Shown: in pieces, positions 1-8,432 of the stretch
Position numbering within the stretch: the stretch's first letter is position 1
Layout of the letters: each line of letters begins with the position of its first letter
Source of the DNA: Argentina anserina
Lineage: Eukaryota; Streptophyta; Magnoliopsida; Rosales; Rosaceae
Reading direction: 5' to 3'
NCBI RefSeq assembly: GCF_933775445.1
Contig: NC_065874.1
Coordinates: 14,093,001 to 14,157,000, forward strand
Length of the DNA: 64,000 nucleotides
Made by a program: the position numbers and the translations under genes
The notes under the pieces: generated by a model
What the model saw: only the letters and a program-made list of their open reading frames with translations
Told to the model about the DNA's origin: nothing
The model's database searches: none

Positions 1-1372
1 TTGCATGCTTGCCGCTTGACACCCTCTCTTTGGCATAGCCCCTAGGAAGTGTCACGATGGCACAACCAATTGTGCAGCTCGTGACACCAAGCAAAGGAAG
101 ATTGAGCTAGACGTTGACGACGTTGCTGAAGTCAATTGCACTACCGTAACATTTGGGTCGTTCGAGCTAGTTTCACTCTTTTTTCACCCGATGAAAGCAC
201 CATTCTGTTTCACAAAGGAGGCACGTGAACATAAGAAGACCAAGTTGCCCCTAATGCCGATGATGAAGGATATATATTGGTCACCGGAGAAGAACTCACA
301 AAGGTATGATGTCAAACTCAACGGTTGCCCGACCAAGTCATAAGAAATCACCTCCACGATGGGAGGAGAACGGACAAGGACGTTTTGAGATGAAAGTCGT
401 TCCATATTTGTGGAAGCCTCTTCGCCGAAACTTGTCAATAGAGCACTTGCCTACAAAACAACCGAAGGTCACTTCAATGGCCACAAATTGTGAAGTCAAC
501 TCCAAAGAAGATAAAAAGCCTGAAGCAAGAGAAATAGGTGCAAGTCAAGTGTTGAAGAAAAATGAGGTGTTGAAACAATTGGAGAGTCTACCTTTCCAAC
601 TTAGCCTCTCTGACTTGATGCGATTGCCAAAATCAACGAGATGCGCACTTGTGGAGTTGCTTATCGATGTAGGAAAACACTTCACAAGCATGAAGGAACG
701 TGGCGCGTGTGATGCATATTGTGATACCATTCATTTCACAAATGATGACCTTCAACTGGGCTCTAAGCCACATAATTAGCCTCTTTTTGTGAGAGGGTAC
801 ATATCAGAGCGGAAGTTGAATCGCATGCTCATAGACGGAGGGTCAGCAGTAAATATCATGCCCAAGTCAACCATGTCTCAACTCGGCATCAACGTTGATG
901 AGTTATCAAGGAGTCGTCTCATGATCCAAGGTTTCAACGAATGAGGACAAAGAGCGATAGGCATGATCAGACTAGACATAGACATCAGAGAGCTAAAATA
1001 AAACACCTTGTTTCATGTCATCGATGCGAAGACCTCGTACAACTTGTTGTTGGGACGACCATGGGTACATGAAAATGGCATCGTACCATCCACTTTGCAC
1101 CAATGCTTCAAGTTCTATCGCAGAGGTGTGAAAACCGTGGTAGGAGATACCAAAATATTCACAAAAGCTGAATCATACTTTGCGGATTCTAAATTCTACA
1201 CAGATAAGGAGTCAATGAAAGAAGTCCTTCCGGTCGGAGTACTCTCCACGGAGAAAGCCGCTAAAGTTAGGGAGAATGATGCCAAATCGAAAGACATTGA
1301 GTTTCATGGTGAAGTGTCGCAAAAAGTCTCATCTGAAGTGGCAACATCGTATGCGGAAAGAAAAGCCAGCCA
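1..1372 (+). pseudogene. Retrotransposon gag/protease region remnant
   Basis: One reading frame from 306 to 1418 is broken by stops at 777-779, near 943 and near 1000. Around 830-900 it encodes a retroviral-type aspartic protease signature (MLIDGGSAVN, followed by IMPKSTM and QLGI) in the form usual for plant Tat elements, and near 1030-1075 the segment NLLLGRPWVHE that ends the protease fold. Bases 1-300 read as a gag-linker remnant (VNCTTVTFGSFELVS) in another frame. Lost stops and frames show decay. The nucleocapsid zinc knuckle is not seen and may lie upstream of the window. Confidence 0.75.
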
Positions 1373-2031
1373 TGCCTTGACACTGATATGTTGCACATGT
1401 TACGCGAGTACTAGTTAAAAATGAAGCATTTGAAGTGTGCCTTCGGCGTCAGTTATGGAAAGTTTTTGGATTCATCGTGAAGCACCAAGGCATCAATGTA
1501 GACAAATCAAAAATTAAAGCCATCCAGGAAATGCCAGAGCCAAGAAATTTGCGCGAGTTGAAAAGCCTCCAAGGACAACTTGCCTTAATCAGACGGTTCA
1601 TATCAAACCTAGTGGGCCGTTGCCAACCATTCAGTCGACTCATGAAGAAATATGTTCCATTTGTATGGGATGAAGCTTGTCGCAATGCCTTTGAGAGCAT
1701 AAAGAAATACCTGGCAAATCCTCTGGTGTTGGGTGCATCTATCGTTGGGAAACCTCTTATCCTTTACATCGCAGCTGGAGAGAGATCACTTGGGGCCCTC
1801 CTTGCCCAAGAAAATGAAGCCAAAAAGGATAAAGCCTTGTACTACTTAAGTCGGACCCTCACTGAACCTGAGTTAAATTATCGGCCGATAGAGAAGATGT
1901 GTCTTGCACTCGTCTTCGCCATTCAAAAGTTGAGGCATTACATGCAAGCTTACACAATGCACTTAGTGGCGCGAGCCGATTCAGTTAAGTTTATATTATC
2001 TAAACCAGTTCTAACCGGGCATTACTATTGA
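1373..2031 (+). pseudogene. RT thumb/connection and first RNase H domain, RT core deleted
   Basis: The segment starts abruptly at the end of the RT palm (LREY, stop, LKMKHLKCAFGVSYGKF), is frameshifted near 1465 by an apparent single-base loss, and continues in the frame 1435-2031 as GFIVKHQGINVDKSKIKAIQ and the thumb sequence LRELKSLQGQLALIRRFIS. It then reads into an RNase H domain (LGALLAQENEAKKDKALYYL, LNYRPIEKMCLALVFAIQKL). Fingers and palm, with the catalytic YxDD box, are absent between the protease linker and this point, so an internal deletion with its junction near 1370 is inferred. Confidence 0.75.
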
Positions 2032-3124
2032 ACCAATACGACATCATATATGTGCCCGCTAAAGCAGTGAAAGGACAGGCGTTGGCTGACTTTCTGGCAG
2101 ACCACCATATTCCAGCGGATTGGGAAATCTCAGATGACTTCCCGGACGAGGAAGTCTTCCTTGCAGAGGTCCTTCCTACTTGGAAGATGTTTTTCGATGG
2201 CTCATATAGGGCAGACGGAGCAAAGGCTAGTGTTATCTTTGTCTCTCCACAAAAACAGATATTGCCATATTCTTTCACTCTTGGGAAACTGTGCTCCAAT
2301 AATGTCGCAGAGTACCAAACGTTGATCATGAGATTGCAAACATCGTTAGAAATTGAAATCCAAAGTCTCGAAGTGTATGGGGACTCAGAGTTGGTGATTG
2401 ATCAACTGCTCACTAATTACGAGGTCAAGAAGGAAGATTTGGTACCTTATTTCCAACTCGCCACACAACTCCTGAAGGGCTTTGATAATGTTATACTCAT
2501 ACATGTGCCACGGAAAGAAAATCAAATAGTAGACGCATTGGCAAACTTGGCGGCGATCTTGGCATTGTCTAGAGACGAAATTTTGGACATCCCAATTTGC
2601 CAAAGGTGGGTCGTGACAACAAAGCCTTCACTCAAGTGTGCCAATTCTCATGTAGTGTTAGTTCACACCATTGATGTTGAAGATTGGAGACATTCTTTTA
2701 TCGACTATCTTGAGCACAACAAACTTCTCGAAGATTCGAAGCAAAGGTGGAGCATCAAACGACGAGCACCGCGCTTCCTGTACTACAAAGAAACTTTATA
2801 TCAAAGGTCATTTGACGGAGTACTCCTTCGATGCTTGGGAAAAGATGAAGCAGTCAAAGCCATGAAAGAGGTTCATTCTGGAGTGTGTGGAGCACATCAG
2901 TCAGGATCAAAGTTACATTTTCAAGTAAGACGACTAGAGTATTATTTGCCCACTATGGTCAAAGATTGTATGGAGTATGCACATAAATGCCAAGCTTATC
3001 AGTTTCATGCCAACTTCATTCATCAGCCACCTGAGCCGTTCCATCCGACAATTGCTTCGCACCCGTTCGATGTCTGAGGAATGGATGCAATCGGACCCAT
3101 CACTCCGAAATCATCGGCTGGTAT
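2028..3124 (+). pseudogene. Second (archaeal-type) RNase H, H2C2 zinc finger and start of integrase
   Basis: The reading frame is long (2028-3077). It begins with NQYDIIYVPAKAVKGQALAD, then an additional RNase H with its acidic residues visible: FDGS near residue 63, NVAEYQ near 96, YGDSEL near 125 and VDALANLA near 185. This extra RNase H marks the Tat/Ogre clade. It is followed by an integrase H2C2 finger (HSGVCGAH, then CMEYAHKCQAY). The frame stops at 3075-3077 where the family has Trp in DVWGMDAIGP (here DV, stop, GMDAIGP), then shifts near 3120. Confidence 0.8.
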
Positions 3125-3880
3125 ATGTACATTCTGACAGCCACAGATTCCTTCTCAAAGTGGGCAAAGGCGATACTGCTCAAACAAATAAAGAAAGAAA
3201 ATGTTGTAGACTTCATTACAGGAAGCATTATACAACGCTATGGTATACCGCGATGCATCATCACAGACAACGCCAAGTACTTCTCAAATACCGCAACAGA
3301 AAAGTTGAGCAAGAAATTTCACTTCAAGCTTCACTTATCTTCGATATACAACGCTCCGACAAATGGTTTGGCAGAAACATTCAATAAAACGCTTCGTAAC
3401 ATTTTGAAGAAAACTCTAAGCAAGAAGCAGAGGGATTGGCAAGAGAAATTGGACGACGCTCTCTAGGCTTATAGAATGACGTATCAGATGCCACAAATGC
3501 TTAGACAAAGAAATATCGTCATTGAGAATCGCTTTGCTAGAAAGTCTCACAAATGAGGAAAATGTCAAGTTGCGCCTTCAAGAGTTAGAACCTTTGGACG
3601 AGAAGAGGCTTGATGAACAACAACACCTGAAATGCTACCAAGCTCGAATGTCAACAAAGGTGTTCGACCACGGTCATTTCAAGTTGATGATTTAGTTCTT
3701 GTTGTTCGAAGACCCATCATTATGACGCACATGACTAGCCCAAAATTCAAGTGAAAGTGGGATGATCCTTACGTCGTTAGAGAAGTATACACCAATGGAG
3801 CTTACAAAATTGTGGCGGAAGACGGTTTGAGGATCGGTCCCATTAACGGCAAGTTCTTGAAGAAGTACCATGCTTGAAAA
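3125..3880 (+). pseudogene. Integrase core and C-terminal domain remnant
   Basis: The frame 3125-3466 holds the catalytic D,D(35)E triad: LTATDSFSKWAKA, IITDNAKYF and GLAETFNK. I count 35 residues between the second Asp and the Glu, as in functional retroviral-type integrases. A Trp-to-stop change ends the frame at 3464-3466, before AYRMTYQ. Further broken frames to about 3880 match the C-terminal chromatin/DNA-binding region of the family (ENVKLRLQELEPLDEKR, then KFLKKYHA). It is not functional as it stands. Confidence 0.8.
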
Positions 3881-4124
3881 TGTCAAAGTATGCTCCAAGT
3901 CTGCACGAGCCTAAACTGCACAAGACAAAAAAAACCTGCATGAGGTTAAACTGCACAAGGCACACAAAAAAACCCTTGAACTACGTGATGACTTGATTCA
4001 TTCTTTAGAAGGATACGTAGGTAGCTTGAGAATAACAACTTAAGTTCAGTCACATCAAAAAATAAAATAAGGGTTTGATTAAAAAAAAGAACAAAAAAGG
4101 AGCAAATCCTGATCATTGAAGTCA

Positions 4125-4545
4125 GTTATCACAACCAGGTCAAACCCTTAAAGTTGCTCCGACGTTCTTCAAAACTAGCTCGTAACTTCTTTGCCTCTTC
4201 AATCTCTGTTGCAGTCAGTTCTAGAATCTCTCGGATTTGACACTTCTTCTGTTCTAGATCAACAAGTCTTGCATCGTGAAGAAAAAGGTTTGCATCTAGC
4301 GAGTCCAACGTTTGCTCTAGCTTCTATTGTTCTTCCTTCAAGTTCTCAAGGGACTCAAGCATAGACTGACGCTGATCAAAAGTATTTTGTCGAATTTCTT
4401 GGGCCGTCGTGATCAAGCGAAGTTCTACAAACGTCTGAACTTAGCACCTCGTTGCCTAACCTGGGCATTTGGAAGCTTGCTACTTGGCGATTCACTGCGT
4501 AAGTCCACTGCAAGACGGGAGTTCAGCTGCCATAGAATGGAGCTT
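4125..4545 (-). pseudogene. Antisense coiled-coil ORF remnant of the Tat element
   Basis: Reading the minus strand downstream of pol gives a heptad-rich, charged sequence (LEQKKCQIREILELTATEIE, then EAKKLRASFEERRSN) ending in a stop near 4128. Further upstream, with one stop and a frameshift, it reads ELRLITTAQEIRQNTFDQRQ and SMLESLENLKEEQ. Plant Tat/Retand elements are known to carry an antisense gene in this position, often ending in a coiled coil. Placement and composition fit that; I do not see the rest of the usual domain, and the frame is broken. Function is unknown. Confidence 0.55.
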
Positions 4546-4647
4546 TAAAAGCGAATGGCCTAGTAAGAGAGGGATATACGGTTAAAGTGGTGTCATCATT
4601 ATGCTCATCTTCAACATTGTCGAGGATAGTGATTGTCCCGTCCGTGA

Positions 4648-4998
4648 AACTCCTGAAAGCCGCCATGGTGAATGTGATGCGTAAAGCCTAACACGCTTTT
4701 ATTGAGTGCTGTCAAGTCTACGAATTGACAACAGTCAAGCGATTAGGTCGTTTACGTTCTTCAAACTCTTGAAAGACGTCATGGTGAATGTGATGCGTAA
4801 AGCCTAAAACGCTTTTATTGAGTGCTGTCAAGTCTACAAATTGACAGCAGTCAAGCGATTAGGTCGTTTACGTTCTTCAAACTCTTGAAAGCCGCCATGG
4901 TGAATGTGATGCGTAAAGCCTAAAACGCTTTTATTGACTGGAGTCAAGTCTATGAATTGACAACAATCAAGCGATTAGGTCGTTTACGTTCTTCAAAT
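4648..4998 (+). repeat. 116-bp tandem repeat, about three copies
   Basis: The block beginning CATGGTGAATGTGATGCGTA recurs at 4664, 4780 and 4896, giving a regular 116-bp period, and the third copy fades near 4998. Each unit includes CGTAAAGCCTAA, a TTTTATTGA run and GATTAGGTCGTTTACGTTC. It lies between the antisense ORF and the captured host sequence, a position where Tat elements often hold tandem repeats. Copies differ by only a few bases, so the array is young relative to the frames around it. Confidence 0.9.
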
Positions 4999-5331
4999 CG
5001 GCTAGAAATCAACGCATTTTGAAAGCAGTCAAATGGCTAGATCGACCGCGACTCTCAAATTGTTGTCAATGTCCTACAAAAAAAAGAATCGCATACCCGA
5101 GCAGGAGCCGAGCCGAACTGGAGCCGAGCCTTTAGAAAGACATCATGACAGCATGTTTGCTTAAACATGCTTTTCCCTAAAGGATCCGCCCTAAAGGATC
5201 AGTACATAACCCCCCTCATCAACTCTGATATGAGAAGAGCCCAAAAAGCACAAGATTATTCTTCTTCTTCTTTCTCTGCTCGACCATTACTCTTCCACGG
5301 GGTTCCCTCGTCTTCTCAAATCAGCTATCTG

Positions 5332-5836
5332 ATGAATGATGGAGGGCATCGTGAGAATGGAAGACTCAAAGCAGAATAACAGTATAAAGCAGCTCAGGGT
5401 CAGTGGTTGATGCAACATCAAACGCATCAACCGTCGATGAAACAGATTATGGACATAATGGCCGAGAGAGATGCAGCCATTCAAGAACGAAATATGGCCT
5501 TCTCTGAGAAAAAGGTTGCCCTTGCAGAGCGGGACATGGCATTCCTGCAACGAGATGCAGCAATTGCAGAACGAAATAATGCCATAATGGAACGGGACAA
5601 TGCCATTGCAACAATTCACTACCGAGAAAACTCCTCCTTAACTAGTGGCAATGTATTTTCATGTCCACCGGGATGCCAAATATCACGTGGGATCAAACAT
5701 ATGCACAACCCGCAGCAGCATGTACATCATCTCCCCCACATGAATGAAGCTTCTTATGGTACCAGAGAGATGCACACAAACGATCCCCTGCCATTACCAC
5801 TAGATCCTCCCGCGGCTCCAAAGCGTAGGCAGCCCA
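5332..5836 (+). pseudogene. Captured fragment of a class II BASIC PENTACYSTEINE (BBR/BPC, GAGA-binding) gene
   Basis: The fragment reads MNDGGHRENGRLKAE, a stop at 5377-5379, then QGQWLMQHQ and the alanine-zipper coiled coil (MAERDAAIQERN, LAERDMAFLQRDAAIAERNN, AIMERDNAIA), CPPGCQISRG and TREMHTNDPLP. This matches the N-terminal half of BPC4/5/6-type GAGA-binding regulators, which pair through the zipper and act in the nucleus. Homology stops near PPAAPKRRQPI, before the C-terminal pentacysteine DNA-binding domain. The in-frame stop and missing domain make it a dead fragment; the likely 5'UTR (from about 5200) is also included. Confidence 0.85.
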
Positions 5837-5927
5837 TCAATGGATTTTCTTCTTGGAGCGGGTTCATCATAAATAGACTTTTCAGTGAACAAAGGTGATG
5901 GAGTTGGCTTGCGACTGACCTGCTCAA

Positions 5928-6203
5928 CAGTCAACACCAAGTCTTCAAAAGGAACTTGACCTAAAGGTTGGCAAGCTGTCTACTGGCAACTCTTTGGATA
6001 TGTCTCAACAGGATGAATCATCAATCATTGCAAATGATGCTACAATTAAAGACATGGAGGGTGCATCTGTTGCCTACGTGGCAGATCTGTTGAAAGTCCC
6101 AGCAATGTTTGTTAAAGCTGTGACCGATATAATCGATGGTGAAAAACCAACTGCAGAAGAATTCATGCAAAATTTGATTGTAGTAACTGCTGCACTTGAA
6201 TAG
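5928..6203 (+). pseudogene. Captured 3' fragment of an MTA/SAH nucleosidase gene (MTN-type)
   Basis: In frame: QKELDLKVGKLSTGNSLDMS, NDATIKDMEGASVAYVADLL and FVKAVTDIIDGEKPTAEEFM. This is the C-terminal part of plant 5'-methylthioadenosine nucleosidase, the enzyme that releases adenine in the Yang (methionine salvage) cycle. The catalytic aspartate region (AVTDIIDG) and the KDMEGASVAY segment are present. The frame stops directly after VTAALE, short of the usual C-terminus, and the N-terminal two thirds are missing. It abuts the next captured segment almost without a spacer. Confidence 0.85.
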
Positions 6204-6204
6204 G

Positions 6205-6725
6205 GAGGGGTCACAAATAGTATGATGAGAAACCACCATTTATACACGTGCTTGTAGGTTTGCATCAGTTTTTCATGAATATCCATTTTGGCATTCTTCA
6301 CAGCTGATTTGCTTTGCTTCAAAATAGCACTGGCAGAACAAAATCAAGCACCAACCTAGTTAGCATCGCAAGAGTATCTATTATAAATTAGAAGAGGAGA
6401 AGCTATTTCATTGCAATGAGCAATCATACCCTCCATGAAAGAGTGCCACGTGAATGAGGGTTGCCGAAAATCTTGCAAATCCTGATCCAATAGACAATGC
6501 GAACAGAGGGCTGAGATACAGCTTCCCATAATTATCATAAGCTTCAATGTCAAGCTCTAACTGTGAGGTTGTGATCTTGGTAGTGTCATATTTAAAGCCT
6601 TTATTGGTGAATAACTGGTTGGATAATATAGGGAACTTTCCAGCATCGAAAGTTTCATACTTCCAGTAGCACAGAATGCCCTTGCTCAAGTTAAACCCCA
6701 CAACATTGTAGTGGTGCCAATTATT
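6205..6725 (-). pseudogene. Captured fragment of an oligopeptide transporter (OPT family) gene, intron retained
   Basis: On the minus strand, one exon (about 6725-6431) reads NLSKGILCYWKYETFDAGKF, PILSNQLFTNKGFKYDTTKI, DAYDNYGKLYLSPLF-like sequence and SGFARFSATLIHVALFHG. After an apparent intron with donor GTATGATT and acceptor TTCTGCCAG, a second exon (about 6334-6222) reads KQSKSAVKNAKMDIHEKLMQ and YKWWFLI. Together they match the central membrane region of plant OPT proton-coupled peptide transporters. The orientation is opposite to the retrotransposon and to the neighbouring fragments, and both gene ends are missing. Confidence 0.85.
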
Positions 6726-6825
6726 CATAAGGTAGTGGAATATTGTAGTGGTGCCAATGATTTAAGGTAGTGGAACATTGTAGTAGTGTCAATGATTCAA
6801 GGCAGTGGAACATTGTAGTGGATTG
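6702..6825 (+). repeat. 35-37-bp tandem repeat, four copies
   Basis: Units containing ATTGTAGTGGTGCCAATGAT start near 6705, 6742, 6777 and 6812. The first unit overlaps the upstream edge of the OPT exon, so the array grew at the break point of that captured fragment. Confidence 0.8.
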
Positions 6826-6979
6826 TGGAATCAAGATTATGTCAGAAAGTTTGAAATTTCAAAGGACATGGTTAGTCTTTCCAGATCATTGGAGGTGACT
6901 TGCATTATTCAAGCTTGAAAGTTTGAAAGCTGATGATTGCTGTATAAGATTCATATAACACAAATCAATCTCCTAGTAC

Positions 6980-7219
6980 GTACTTGCCATCAAGCCAGCT
7001 CTCACACTAAGATCATCTGACCCAGCTTTCCTTCAATTGATTGAAAGACGGTGGGGAAGCCTACTTCCAAAGATTGCTCATCTTCTTTATGGAAATGGTG
7101 GTCCAATTATAATGGTTCAGGTTGAAAATGAATATGGTTCATATGGAAGTGATAAAGCGTATCTTCATCACTTGGTCTCGGTGGCTAGAAAGCATCTTGG
7201 GATGGAAACATTTATTTTA
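6980..7219 (+). pseudogene. Captured fragment of a beta-galactosidase (glycoside hydrolase family 35) gene
   Basis: In frame: LAIKPALTLRSSDPAFLQLI, ERRWGSLLPKIAHLLYGNGG, PIIMVQVENEYGSYGSDKAY and LHHLVSVARKHLG. This is part of the catalytic TIM barrel of plant GH35 beta-galactosidases, including the acid/base glutamate in VENEYGS. Exons before and after are missing and the frame ends at 7222, running into retrotransposon sequence. Family members have a conserved ERWWG where this has ERRWG. Confidence 0.85.
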
Positions 7220-7407
7220 TAAATAAAATACATCGACGGAAAAGTCAATAATTTCCCTTTGTGTCAAATTAAATCTCGGAAGTCATATGGAAAGATTATT
7301 ACAAAATTTGCGGAGCCTTGGAAGCTAGCTCCACAAATTCTCCAAATCAAAGTACATACTTTAAACTACGCTTTCGACACGTGACGACGACATGTCTGCA
7401 ACACGAC

Positions 7408-7423
7408 TTGAAGTGGGGGTATT
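7408..7423 (+). other. Polypurine tract preceding the 3' LTR
   Basis: TTGAAGTGGGGGTATT lies directly before TGTAGACAC, the LTR start. A purine-rich run ending just before TG is the plus-strand priming site of LTR retrotransposons. Confidence 0.8.
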
Positions 7424-8287
7424 TGTAGACACATGAAATTTAATGAAGTAAATTGTCTTCATTAAATGATTAAATTGACCAAGAACCCGACAAAAATTGC
7501 ACATGTGGCCCAAAAGTCAACAAAATTAGAGCGGATCTGAATAAAACTCGTGTCGGCACATAAATGGATGATCGTAATCAAAGCTACATGATTCTGATGT
7601 AAATCGGAAATTGAATGACATTGACGATTCGAAATGGTAATCGGACATTTGATTAAATTAATATTTTTTTAATGGTTATAATTAAATCAATTATTTTCTG
7701 ATTAATTTAGTTATGAGAATAACTAATTTTAAATTAATATAAAATAATATTAATTTAATTATACAATTAAAGAAATTTATTATTTTAGTGTCATTAAAAT
7801 ATTTTACAAAATAGAAGCATTGACACTATAAATACACCATTCAACATGAAGAAAAGAGGACTTGAGAAGAAGAGAGAAAATCACTTGAGCAATATCACTT
7901 TCGAGAAAGCTCGAAGTCTCCTAAGTCCAGGAAGAATCATCAAGCTACCAAATCGCTCGTTCTTCATCAAATCCAAATTCAAACTCAAGTCCACGAAGAA
8001 TCATCAAGCTATCAAATCGCTCGTTCTTTATCAAATCCAAATTTAAACTCAAGTCCACGAAGAATCATCAAGCTATCAAATTGCTCGTTCTCCATCAAAT
8101 CCAAACTCAAATTCTCAAGATCAAGTGCACGTCACCCTTGAGCCATGTTACATAAGGAGATAAAATCAGAGAAGTTTCACAAAGATTGTAACCTCGCGCT
8201 TGATTATCAATAAATCACATTTTATTCATACACGTGTCTGCATTTCTATTTATTTTCTGATTCTCGTTCTGCAATCAGACCCAGACA
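7424..8287 (+). repeat. 3' LTR of the Tat element (864 bp)
   Basis: It starts TGTAGACACATG and is taken to end AATCAGACCCAGACA. Inside are a TATA-like CACTATAAATACACC near 7823-7837, an AATAAATCACA polyadenylation-type signal near 8208, and a 64-bp tandem repeat. The 5' LTR is outside the window, so the right edge is set by the terminal CA alone and could shift by some bases. Confidence 0.75.
7924..8115 (+). repeat. 64-bp tandem repeat inside the LTR, three copies
   Basis: Units beginning AGTCCAGGAAGAATCATCAA (AGTCCACG in copies two and three) start at 7924, 7988 and 8052. They lie downstream of the TATA-like site, in the transcribed part of the LTR. Confidence 0.9.
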
Positions 8288-8432
8288 AATTTATTTGATG
8301 ATTTCTACTATGACTAATCAACTATAAGCATTGCTTAGTTATTACATTACAGTGATTATACTCCTGCAACTCCAGTAACTAAAGTTGAAACATCTTTAAT
8401 TGTCGAACCAATAATAAGTTCCCAGCTTCTAC

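Larger units (their letters stand above)
1..8287 (+). mobile_element. Ty3/gypsy Tat-lineage LTR retrotransposon, 5'-truncated by the window, decayed
   Basis: The order of parts is gag/protease remnant, RT thumb, RNase H, second RNase H, H2C2 zinc finger, integrase, antisense coiled-coil remnant, tandem repeats, captured host sequence, purine tract and 3' LTR. A second RNase H between RNase H and integrase, plus an antisense ORF after pol, is the known hallmark of the Tat (Ogre/Retand-like) clade. The frames carry many stops and frameshifts and the RT catalytic core is missing, so this copy cannot move by itself. The 5' LTR and primer-binding site lie left of base 1. The unusual cargo is between about 5100 and 7230. 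Confidence 0.85.
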
